From IMG/VR virus record IMGVR_UViG_3300008219_000126, positions 1-21,641 of that record: a DNA stretch of 21,641 bases; one strand, given 5' to 3'. Under the pieces are notes generated by a model, which saw nothing but the letters and a program-made list of their open reading frames with translations, searched no databases and was not told the origin of the DNA. The stretch comes from a virus. The first letter of the stretch is position 1. The number at the start of each line of letters is the position of its first letter. Of the stretch, positions 1 through 6,021 are shown in pieces. Both the position numbers and the translations under genes were made by a program.

Positions 1-1
1 A

Positions 2-403
2 ATGAAGAATCAATACAATATATTTGATGGCGACAAGAAGTTTCATGGTGACGACCACAACCTATGGTCGTATTGCATCTACCTTGGCTCATATGTTTAC
101 AGGGGTCGTGAGTATGACCTTGGAGTGTATGAGGGCAAGGACTTAGATGAAGTATCATTTGTCATTGTCTATGGAGAAAATTGTTTTAGTTATATATCTC
201 AATTCATTGGGTGTAAAGTTGAGGGGTTGGCAATGATTCAACCTATGAATAGTGTTCAGCTTCGCAATGCTGGTCCACATGACTCTTATTACGAACGTAA
301 ATGCCCACTTCAAATGGAAACACTTACTCGATACCGGAGGTATCTATCGGCAGGAAAGCAGCAGCACACTACACCCAACTATGATTCAAGAACCAGCTAC
401 TAA
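2..403 (+). CDS. Hypothetical protein, 133 aa
   Basis: I do not recognise this gene. The open frame starts at an ATG one base from the window edge, so no ribosome binding site can be inspected and the true start could lie upstream. The product is rich in tyrosine and aspartate, with short beta-like stretches such as SFVIVYG, no visible membrane segment or signal peptide, and a polar C-terminal tail from about residue 110. The next gene begins ten bases after the stop, so the two probably share a transcript with the gene at 984. The company of a sliding-clamp-like gene suggests an early or replication-associated role, but that is inference from position only. Confidence 0.6.
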   Translation: MKNQYNIFDGDKKFHGDDHNLWSYCIYLGSYVYRGREYDLGVYEGKDLDEVSFVIVYGENCFSYISQFIGCKVEGLAMIQPMNSVQLRNAGPHDSYYERKCPLQMETLTRYRRYLSAGKQQHTTPNYDSRTSY

Positions 404-412
404 GGTAAAACA

Positions 413-982
413 ATGAACGCAATTAAAGAATCACAAGCAACGTACACCTTGCCCTTCAATGTCATGAAGGCATTGGCCCCTATTGCCACCCATAAGGAAG
501 CAAAGAGCAAGGGTAGATACATCTATGGCATCGCCATTAAAGCAAAGCCAAGGCCCGATGGGCTTACCCGCTTTGTGGCCACCAACGGACACTGTATGCT
601 CATTATTGACTATGTATTTGATGAGGATACCAGCCTCGGTGTATGCTTCATTGAAGGCGATGAGGTAAAGCAATACATTGCAAGCAAGGGTCACTACAAG
701 CCAGAGTTAGACCATTGCAGGCTGGATGACCTTCCAGACTATGAGAGTGTATTGCCTAAGGATACAAGCGCTACCAGTGGGGCTATTGGCTTTGACCCAC
801 AGTATCTGGCAATGCTTGGCAAGATAGGCAAGGCATTGAAGTTACCTACCCATAGGAATCAATGGATGGCAGAGTTTAGTGGACCATTGAGCCCAGTGGT
901 ATGGCGATTGATTCATAATCCATACCTTGAGACTGGTATCTCTGATGTACAGTTTATTATCATGCCTGTAAGGATTGATTAA
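413..982 (+). CDS. Shortened DNA polymerase III beta (sliding clamp)-like protein, 189 aa
   Basis: The product resembles the middle and last domains of bacterial DnaN, the ring that holds the replicative polymerase on DNA. Landmarks occur in DnaN order: YTLPFNVMKAL near residue 11 (domain 2 start, compare TLPQATMKRL in E. coli), FVATNGH at 54-60 (compare VATDGH), LPDYESVLPK at 107-116 (compare FPDYRRVLPK), FDPQYLAML at 127-135 (compare FNVSYVLDVL), and C-terminal FIIMPVR at 181-187 (compare VVMPMR). Domain 1 is absent and the stretch between PDY and FDP, where DnaN carries the first half of domain 3, is only about 16 residues. At 189 aa it is about half the usual 366 aa. An AAGG at 402-405 precedes the ATG by eight bases. 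Clamp ancestry is likely from the motif order; whether it forms a ring or acts as a decoy or inhibitor is unknown. Confidence 0.7.
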   Translation: MNAIKESQATYTLPFNVMKALAPIATHKEAKSKGRYIYGIAIKAKPRPDGLTRFVATNGHCMLIIDYVFDEDTSLGVCFIEGDEVKQYIASKGHYKPELDHCRLDDLPDYESVLPKDTSATSGAIGFDPQYLAMLGKIGKALKLPTHRNQWMAEFSGPLSPVVWRLIHNPYLETGISDVQFIIMPVRID

Positions 983-983
983 C

Positions 984-1310
984 ATGAGTACAACAACTGT
1001 TATTGATTCTTATTACCATGAATCACCTGGTATTAGTGTTGCCTTTATGAAGGAGAACACTAATGAATGGTTTGTGGCGTGGGATAAGCTATCTAATGCA
1101 ATACTAAACTCTATGCTGCCCGACCCAATGGCAGCAGAGGATACGGATAGCGGTGAGGTATGGCAATACATGGGCACAATATACAATCCGCTCTTTGCTT
1201 CATGGCATCATGAGTTTAGGCATAGGATGCATCCTAAGACCAAAGGTAGGGAAACCTATAGGGTCGATGCTATAAGGCCTCCACTGGCCTTAAAGGTATG
1301 CTATAAATGA
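984..1310 (+). CDS. Hypothetical protein, 108 aa
   Basis: I do not recognise this gene. I chose the ATG at 984 because AAGGA (970-974) lies nine bases upstream. An in-frame TTG at 975 would give three more residues but would overlap the end of the clamp-like gene. The product has a tryptophan- and aromatic-rich N-terminal half (EWFVAWDKL) and a histidine/arginine patch (WHHEFRHRMH at about 74-83), which could be metal- or nucleic-acid-binding, though no known motif is complete. It is the last gene before the terminator at 1351, so it closes the small operon that starts at or before position 2. Confidence 0.6.
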   Translation: MSTTTVIDSYYHESPGISVAFMKENTNEWFVAWDKLSNAILNSMLPDPMAAEDTDSGEVWQYMGTIYNPLFASWHHEFRHRMHPKTKGRETYRVDAIRPPLALKVCYK

Positions 1311-1350
1311 GTCCCCCGTAAGGGGAAACATTAGTCAATCGAACACTAAG

Positions 1351-1380
1351 CCCTCCGGTAATAATGCCGGGGGGTTTTTT
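1351..1380 (+). terminator. Rho-independent terminator after the clamp-like operon
   Basis: CCCTCCGG (1351-1358) pairs with CCGGGGGG (1367-1374), one pair being a G-T wobble, around an eight-base loop. Six T follow at 1375-1380. Two weaker hairpins precede it: TCCCC/GGGGA at 1312-1326 and TTAGT/ACTAA at 1331-1349. The layout is a textbook intrinsic terminator 40 bases after the stop of the 984 gene. Confidence 0.9.
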
Positions 1381-1812
1381 ATTGTCTGTTACTTTGTGTA
1401 ATACATAGAATGTATTTGCTGGCAGCGCGCGCGTACTCTATTCAATATCATTTGGTATCTGAATCACTTTGTTCTGATGAATGGAATGGTATTTATTTTT
1501 AGTTCTATCATATGATATTCATTTATCACACTGATATTGCATACAGTACTGCTTACATAAAACAATGATTGATATAGGTACCTAAGCACACAGCTATAGG
1601 AAGGCTGTTAGATGGGACACAAACCGAGTCTATTGTTAGGGCGGAGCACTATCGTTTCACCAAAGAATTTACAACTTTTCGTACTCACCGAGAGTAGGCA
1701 TTGAACGGTGCATATTTGGACGTGACGACACCACTGTGAGTGCTGGTCTTGACACGTAAAGGCCAGATAGTGCTACTGTGCTGGTTCCTCTCGAGGTGTT
1801 CTTGGGAGGGCA
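1381..1812. other. Non-coding stretch before the 1851 gene
   Basis: About 430 bases with no frame that looks coding on either strand. It is AT-rich to about 1600 and includes an alternating GCGCGCGCG run at 1425-1433. An ACAGC/GCTGT hairpin lies near 1590-1610. I see no tRNA cloverleaf. A TTGACA box lies at 1749. The stretch probably holds the promoter and leader of the downstream gene; nothing else can be supported. Confidence 0.5.
1749..1777 (+). promoter_or_regulatory. Possible sigma70-type promoter for the 1851 gene
   Basis: A perfect TTGACA (1749-1754) is followed, after 17 bases, by GCTACT (1772-1777), which matches the -10 consensus at only three of six positions. Position supports it: it lies between the terminator at 1351 and the next gene, which needs its own start of transcription. 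The weak -10 keeps confidence low; a phage activator or another sigma factor could compensate. Confidence 0.3.
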
Positions 1813-1830
1813 ATGAAACAATGTGAATGA
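1813..1830 (+). promoter_or_regulatory. Five-codon leader reading frame (MKQCE) overlapping a start codon
   Basis: ATG at 1813 opens a five-codon frame that ends TGA at 1828-1830, overlapping an ATG at 1827 as ATGA. A GGAGG at 1805-1809 sits three bases before the first ATG. The nine bases ATGAAACAA occur at both 1813 and 1827, so the arrangement looks like a small duplication. It could couple translation into the downstream gene, or simply be chance, since GGAGG is closer to the ATG than is usual. Confidence 0.3.
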
Positions 1831-1850
1831 AACAAGGAAACATAACAATC

Positions 1851-2702
1851 ATGGCAAAACGAACAAAAGTATCTCCACTGACCTGCATCTATTCAGAATC
1901 ACCCTTGCAGAACCTTGACGGGACACCGGTTAAGACGGCCGAGCAATTGGCTAGCCTTCTCGCCTCTGGTGAGGTTCTAGATGTCCTGTATCGGAACAAG
2001 GGCGGATATGTATATGCCGATGAATTGGACGATAACCCTCTTGACGACTGGACTTCCCCGGAATGGGCGGTGGCATACAAGCTGGCTAGCTTCAATGCTT
2101 CCGCATTGCAGAAACTGGGTATTGCTTTGCTTCCCCAGTCCACTGGGGAGGTGGCCCAAGAAACCAAGGCTACAGAGTCTCGAGGCAAGGCCAGCAATGG
2201 CCCGGTGAATCCGGGCTCTAAACCTACTGCCCAGGTGGCTACCATCGAGGACCGCTTGGGAGGTATGTCAATCGGTGAACTACGGACCTTTGCAAAGGAG
2301 GGAGACTACGAGTCTCGAGGTACCTCTACAGCCAAGCTCTGCAGTGACTTGGTACAGGAGGTGAAAGCTCGGCAAGCTCTGAATGGTCAGAGCATGGCAG
2401 GGGCGGTCCAGGAATTCGCCGTCGAATACGTCCAGAGCTTGAACGGTTCCGATGCTAAGACCGGTGAATTCCGGCATCGGTGCAATGAGCGGTTTGGACC
2501 CAAGAGCTTGGAGCACAGTCGTGCAGCCCTCAAGACTGCATTGAACCAACGGCGGAACCAGACTGGTTCATGGTCCCTACACAAGACGATAGAGGAGACT
2601 CCAGAGGCCTCGGTGGACCTTAATGAAGTTGTCGCCCAGCTTGGCCAGCTTGGGGCCGGTCTTGCCCAGCTAGGCCAGATAGTCCAGAGCATGCAGAAGT
2701 AG
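1851..2702 (+). CDS. Hypothetical protein with possible SAP/Rho_N-like segment, 283 aa
   Basis: No family is recognised with confidence. I chose ATG 1851 (MAKRTKVSPL) because AAGGA at 1834-1838 is the nearest ribosome site, 12 bases away; ATG 1827 in the same frame would add eight residues. About residues 138-168 (SIGELRTFAKEGDYESRG onward) have the spacing of a SAP or Rho N-terminal DNA/RNA-binding helix pair. Around 200-240 there is a basic, helical segment (FRHRCNERFGPKSL). The last 25 residues repeat leucine and glutamine regularly (AQLGQLGAGLAQLGQI), suggesting a short coiled coil for oligomerisation. The gene stands alone between two terminators and its codons look more GC-rich than those of its neighbours. 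A nucleic-acid-binding oligomer is a reasonable guess, not a demonstrated role. Confidence 0.7.
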   Translation: MAKRTKVSPLTCIYSESPLQNLDGTPVKTAEQLASLLASGEVLDVLYRNKGGYVYADELDDNPLDDWTSPEWAVAYKLASFNASALQKLGIALLPQSTGEVAQETKATESRGKASNGPVNPGSKPTAQVATIEDRLGGMSIGELRTFAKEGDYESRGTSTAKLCSDLVQEVKARQALNGQSMAGAVQEFAVEYVQSLNGSDAKTGEFRHRCNERFGPKSLEHSRAALKTALNQRRNQTGSWSLHKTIEETPEASVDLNEVVAQLGQLGAGLAQLGQIVQSMQK

Positions 2703-2726
2703 TCAAGACAAGCTCTCTGCAGCACT

Positions 2727-2759
2727 AAACCCTCGGGGCTTCTGCCTCGGGGGTTTTTT
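2727..2759 (+). terminator. Rho-independent terminator after the 1851 gene
   Basis: AAACCCTCGGGGC (2727-2739) pairs with GCCTCGGGGGTTT (2744-2756) through 13 pairs including two wobbles, around a TTCT loop, and the T run continues to 2759. It begins 24 bases after the stop codon. The sequence resembles the terminator at 1351-1380: both follow CACTAA and contain CCCTC, a G-rich right arm and six T. Confidence 0.9.
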
Positions 2760-3238
2760 GCGTCTGGACTACTCCAAGCACTAGCTGGCCTTGCTGTACC
2801 CGGCAGAGCCCGACGGCTACCACTGGTGCACTCGACTGGGAAGCCTTCCTGGCCTTCTAAGGGCCCTGCACTGTGTCCTGGTACCCCGGGGTAGTGGTTA
2901 CACCCTACGGCGAAGCTGGGAGGCCTTGTAGGCACCTCCAACGCCCAGCAAACGTCAAAAGTGGGCGGTGTTCTGACCGCAGGGTGCCGAGGTGGCCATG
3001 TTTGGCCTTGTCGGGATTGTGAGGTGGTCCAGGGGGTAGTGGGATGGGGGCTGTGTCCCCCTCTATTCAATACATGCCTATTTTGTACATATTGTTCTAT
3101 CTCTTTGTACTCCTCTGAATATGACACCTAACTAAATAGCTACAAACCCTTAGAACATAGAATCAGAATAGCTATACATTCCTGCCATAGTACTAAGGAA
3201 TAGAACATACCCTATACTATATATGCATAACATATGAT
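2760..3238. other. Gene-free stretch, GC-rich then AT-rich
   Basis: From 2760 to about 3060 the sequence is conspicuously GC-rich. It holds a perfect 12-base palindrome TACCCCGGGGTA at 2882-2893. All three forward frames are interrupted by stops, although short runs such as LYPAEPDGYHW (from 2791) and LDWEAFLAF in the next frame look protein-like, so a decayed gene is possible. From 3061 it becomes AT-rich, with TAGAACATA at 3151 and 3201 (50 bases apart) and the inverse TGTTCTAT at 3093. No tRNA or conserved RNA is recognisable. Confidence 0.4.
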
Positions 3239-3279
3239 CCCCCCATAGCGCGGAGGGGGGGCCTCCCCCCCCGGGGGGC
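3239..3279. repeat. G/C-tract inverted repeats
   Basis: Runs of C (3239-3244), G (3255-3261), C (3265-3272) and G (3273-3278) lie next to each other and can fold into several competing very stable hairpins, for example G7 against C7 with a three-base loop, or C6 against G6. A short TTT follows at 3280-3282. It may act as a strong terminator, a polymerase pause or a structured replication element. Such homopolymer runs are also places where assembly errors occur. Confidence 0.5.
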
Positions 3280-3359
3280 TTTACTAGCTTAAATACAACC
3301 CCCTCCTTAAAAAAAATCCTATTTCACTTGGCACGCTTGCAAGTTCTTGAACTTATTTC

Positions 3360-3388
3360 TTGACAGCCAGCATTAACTATATTACTAG
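3360..3388 (+). promoter_or_regulatory. Possible promoter upstream of the 3576 gene
   Basis: A perfect TTGACA (3360-3365) is followed after 17 bases by TACTAG (3383-3388), which has three of six -10 consensus bases. The -10 overlaps the first ACTAGT palindrome, so a protein binding that palindrome could control initiation. It would be the start point for the 3576-7908 gene run. The match is only partial and the region is generally AT-rich, so this stays tentative. Confidence 0.3.
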
Positions 3389-3542
3389 TTAGTTAACTAA
3401 GTGTTAGTTAATATACTTAGATAATGTAGTAATGTATTCTAGTAGAATAGTAGTAATAGGTAGTAGTAGTAATAGATAATATACTCTCTCTCTTTGGGGA
3501 GAGAGAGTACTAGTAGGTATAGATACTAGTTAGTTACTAGTA
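3383..3542. repeat. Cluster of ACTAGT palindromes and direct repeats
   Basis: ACTAGT occurs at 3384, 3509, 3525 and 3536. A 13-base direct repeat, TACTAGTTAGTTA, lies at 3383-3395 and 3524-3536. TTAGTTAACTAA at 3389-3400 is a perfect palindrome. TACTAGT (3524-3530) pairs with ACTAGTA (3536-3542) around five bases. Between the outer copies the sequence is low-complexity and rich in TAGTA. This is the pattern expected of multiple regulator sites or iteron-like replication sites; which one cannot be decided from sequence. Confidence 0.6.
3482..3509. repeat. Perfect 11-bp inverted repeat (CT/GA hairpin)
   Basis: TACTCTCTCTC (3482-3492) is the exact reverse complement of GAGAGAGAGTA (3499-3509), with TTTGGG as loop. 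It has no T tract, so it is not a simple terminator. It sits inside the ACTAGT-rich region about 70 bases before the 3576 gene and would lie in that gene's leader RNA if transcription starts upstream of it. Confidence 0.75.
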
Positions 3543-3575
3543 GTATAAGGTGCTCAGCACAAGAGGAAGGATACC

Positions 3576-3950
3576 GTGAGGGCAATTGAGCAAAGCAAGA
3601 AGTTTGCAGATATAGCAAAGAAGAATCTCATATTGATCAGCACTCTTCAGGCAATGTTTAACGACATGGGTTTGCACATAGATGCATATGTGAAAGATGA
3701 AGATGGTGTGACTCTCCCCTATCGTTGGCGGGCCAGGACTAGGCGATTTGAGATTGTAGACAGAAAAGACAACGAGATGGTTTGGGTTCCTGTCGTAGAT
3801 GTTCATGACATGGAGAAAGTATCTGACCTTCTCAAGGTAGTTGACATGCTCTATGATTCAGGAGTGAGGGAGCTTGAAAGGGTTTCCGTTGTCTTAGAAG
3901 AGAGCTATGAGGTTGCGTCAGACTTTTACACACGTATTTCTGGGGAATAG
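3576..3950 (+). CDS. Hypothetical protein, 124 aa
   Basis: I do not recognise the family. Translation probably begins at GTG 3576, because a strong AGGAAGGA (3563-3570) ends five bases before it. The product starts with a lysine-rich amphipathic helix, has a short basic middle (RWRARTRRFEIVDRK, about 50-64) and ends with long acidic helices (VSDLLKVVDMLYDSGVRELE). No membrane segment or signal peptide is visible. The next gene starts three bases after its stop, so it leads a five-gene run to 7908 that includes virion-type proteins. The helical make-up would fit a small virion component or chaperone, but this is a guess. Confidence 0.7.
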   Translation: MRAIEQSKKFADIAKKNLILISTLQAMFNDMGLHIDAYVKDEDGVTLPYRWRARTRRFEIVDRKDNEMVWVPVVDVHDMEKVSDLLKVVDMLYDSGVRELERVSVVLEESYEVASDFYTRISGE

Positions 3951-3953
3951 AAA

Positions 3954-4325
3954 ATGGCTGCGATTACTACTGCGACGATGACATCCAAGATTGGTGGTCG
4001 GATGATCACTAAGATTGCTGCTGGAGTTGATGCTGACCAAAAGGGTCTCATTGGTGGCACGGTCGATGTGTTTATGGCGGAAGTGGACAACACAGCCAAT
4101 GCGTCTACTGATTGCTACTTCAAGATCTACAACGTGGCTGCGCCTACGTTCGGGAGCAATGCTCCAGACTTTATCGGTGAGGTTCGTGGTGGAGCCAAGA
4201 GGACATTTACCTTTCTGAAGGGCATGACATTCGCCACAGACCTCAGCTTTTGCGTGGTTACCTTGGGCGGAACGACTGGCAACTCTGCCCTGTCTGGCGT
4301 TAACGTCAGAATCATTACATCATAG
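3954..4325 (+). CDS. Small virion-type beta protein, first of two tandem paralogues, 123 aa
   Basis: The second half (CYFKIYNVAAPTFG, then LKGMTFATDLSFCVV, then LSGVNVRIITS) has the layout of small beta-sandwich proteins often found in tailed-phage structural regions: a KIYN strand, a 'G..F...LSF.VV' strand and a C-terminal 'G V.VRI' strand. The 4335 product shows the same order of strands, so the two are most likely a tandem duplication. It begins three bases after the stop of the 3576 gene. A role as a minor capsid or tail decoration protein is inferred from this resemblance and from neighbours; a specific function is not known. Confidence 0.75.
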   Translation: MAAITTATMTSKIGGRMITKIAAGVDADQKGLIGGTVDVFMAEVDNTANASTDCYFKIYNVAAPTFGSNAPDFIGEVRGGAKRTFTFLKGMTFATDLSFCVVTLGGTTGNSALSGVNVRIITS

Positions 4326-4334
4326 GAAGAAGAC

Positions 4335-4697
4335 ATGGCAACTACCACCACTGATCGCCACGTAGCCATCGCTACCAAGCTTATTGTAGACACTGCCTTG
4401 TCCAGCACAGTTCAGACTGATGTTCTTGGTACAACGGGCACGTTGTATACGTTGTTTGTGAACAACGGGAACACTCACAATGTCTACATTAAGCTCTTCA
4501 ACAAGATTGTTGTGAGTCTTGCGTCTGATGTAGCAGATTTAGTCTATTTGGTGCCTGCGAGTACCGTAGATTGTCTGATTATCGACCAAGGATACGCATT
4601 TGATGTTGGTTTGAGCATGGTTTGCGTGCGTAATCCAACAGATACAGACGATACAGCACCCAGCGCAGGCGTAGCAGTACGCCTCGTTTGCTCATAG
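4335..4697 (+). CDS. Small virion-type beta protein, second tandem paralogue, 120 aa
   Basis: This product follows the pattern of the preceding gene: VYIKLFNKI near residues 50-58, LIIDQGYAFDVGLSMVCV in the latter part, and a final GVAVRLVCS that matches GVNVRIITS of the neighbour. The two are clearly divergent, so the duplication is old or selection has driven them apart. The start ATG is preceded by AGGAAGAAG (4324-4332). Ten bases separate it from the 4707 gene's start. The threonine-rich N-terminus differs from the neighbour's and may carry a separate attachment function. Confidence 0.75.
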   Translation: MATTTTDRHVAIATKLIVDTALSSTVQTDVLGTTGTLYTLFVNNGNTHNVYIKLFNKIVVSLASDVADLVYLVPASTVDCLIIDQGYAFDVGLSMVCVRNPTDTDDTAPSAGVAVRLVCS

Positions 4698-4706
4698 AGG
4701 TTCATC

Positions 4707-6014
4707 ATGGCGAAGTACGAGAAAAAAGAGGCTAAGAAAGTTGATGTTAAGCCTGAACGGCTGCACGACTCGCTGAGGGGAGAGTACGAGGAGGCTCTTC
4801 AGGGAGCCCCAAAGAAGCAAAACGTAGGCAAGGCCCTGTCAGACAAGAGCCTTGAGGAGCTTCTCCAGGGAAAGAGCGCACTAGAGCAATCAATTGCAAA
4901 CGACCAAGCTATGCTTGATCAGCTTGGGCCAGTCAATACGCAAACAGAAAAAGGTAGGGCACTAGCAGAAGAGAAGATGGCGGCGGGCGCAGGACTTGAA
5001 GATAAGTATGATCTCCTTGACCGCATTGACGTTGCGATTGGCGTCCTGGAAATGGACACAAAAGAGAGCACAGACTTAGATGCTGAACTTATACCTATTA
5101 GGTTACCCGTGGCAGAAGAAGCCACTAAAAAGAAGAAAAACGTAGGAAAAGATCTCTCTAGCAAGAGCCTTCAGGAGCTTTATGACGGTAGGGCGGCCCT
5201 ACAGGGCAACATTGATGAGTTGCAGGCCCAATTGGCCAGCGATAGACGGGACCGGCCTCGTGGGAGTCTGACGTACAAGAGCTACCGAGATCCGTATCCG
5301 GGGCTTGATCACAGCAAGCGGTGGCGTTGGAAGCACGGACCTCAGCTTCAGGCAAACATCAAACTCTTTGATCTCATTAATAAAGAGATTGAGGTAAAGG
5401 AGATGGACGTAGAAGAAGACATGAACCTAGACGGCGAGCCTTCTCCCTACGATGAAGAGGCTCTAAAGGAAGCATTAGCCACAGGCGGCAAGGTAGAAGC
5501 TCCAGACTGGGTGATTGATGCTCTTCTTGAGGAGCTTCCATCGGGAACGGTTGAAGGGGGATATTTTAGGCGTCGTCGTTGGCAAGAAGGGCGGCCCCAC
5601 CAAGGGGGCGGTATAGAAACTGTCTCCAGCCCAGAGGGTGGGGAGACTCCAACGGAAGCCGCTGAAAGCTGGGGGAAAATACGTTCGGAGGGATCGGCTG
5701 CTTCCGACGAAGGATACGAGCTTAGGGACAGGATTTATCAAGCAAATAGAAATCTTGAGTCTAGGTGGGGACTTGAATCTGGAATGTATGGCGGAGCAGA
5801 GGCCATACTTGGTGCTGCGGATAAGGGGCTTGTTACTTTAGACCCAGAGTTTGAGAAAGATCTTAGGGGATCGTTAACCCTGAAAAAGCAGAGAGATCTG
5901 GCAGAGTCAAAAACACGAGAACTTTATAAATCTGGACGTAGTGGGTATGCTGGGATGGTTGGCCGGGAAGCGGTTGAAGAAGAGTTCCCAGAGGCAAAGA
6001 AGAAGGCTGAATAG
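4707..6014 (+). CDS. Repeat-containing helical protein, 435 aa, possible virion or ejected protein
   Basis: No known family is recognised. The N-terminal half carries two copies of a helical module. Copy 1 covers about residues 36-117 and copy 2 about 141-234; both open with KK-x-NVGK-x-LS-x-KSL-x-EL and close with a helix ending in EMD. The DNA of the two openings is also similar (4812-4870 against 5130-5190), so the duplication is not ancient. A third, diverged copy starts the product of the next gene. The rest is charged, with an arginine cluster (YFRRRRW, 286-292), a glycine/serine-rich linker (about 300-335) and a C-terminal basic helix. No catalytic motif or membrane segment is seen. 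An AGAGG lies seven bases before the ATG. Virion or internal protein is inferred from neighbours. Confidence 0.75.
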   Translation: MAKYEKKEAKKVDVKPERLHDSLRGEYEEALQGAPKKQNVGKALSDKSLEELLQGKSALEQSIANDQAMLDQLGPVNTQTEKGRALAEEKMAAGAGLEDKYDLLDRIDVAIGVLEMDTKESTDLDAELIPIRLPVAEEATKKKKNVGKDLSSKSLQELYDGRAALQGNIDELQAQLASDRRDRPRGSLTYKSYRDPYPGLDHSKRWRWKHGPQLQANIKLFDLINKEIEVKEMDVEEDMNLDGEPSPYDEEALKEALATGGKVEAPDWVIDALLEELPSGTVEGGYFRRRRWQEGRPHQGGGIETVSSPEGGETPTEAAESWGKIRSEGSAASDEGYELRDRIYQANRNLESRWGLESGMYGGAEAILGAADKGLVTLDPEFEKDLRGSLTLKKQRDLAESKTRELYKSGRSGYAGMVGREAVEEEFPEAKKKAE

Positions 6015-6021
6015 GTGAAGC

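Noticed and set aside
2387-3127. 246-aa reverse-strand open frame
   Set aside because: It runs antisense through the 1851 gene and its terminator, is proline/serine/arginine-rich as expected for the back of GC-rich DNA, and has no family-like motif. Only its first 25 residues look natural.
3239-3279. G/C tracts as a plain rho-independent terminator
   Set aside because: Only three T follow, and several alternative foldings are equally strong, so I list it as an inverted repeat and leave its function open.
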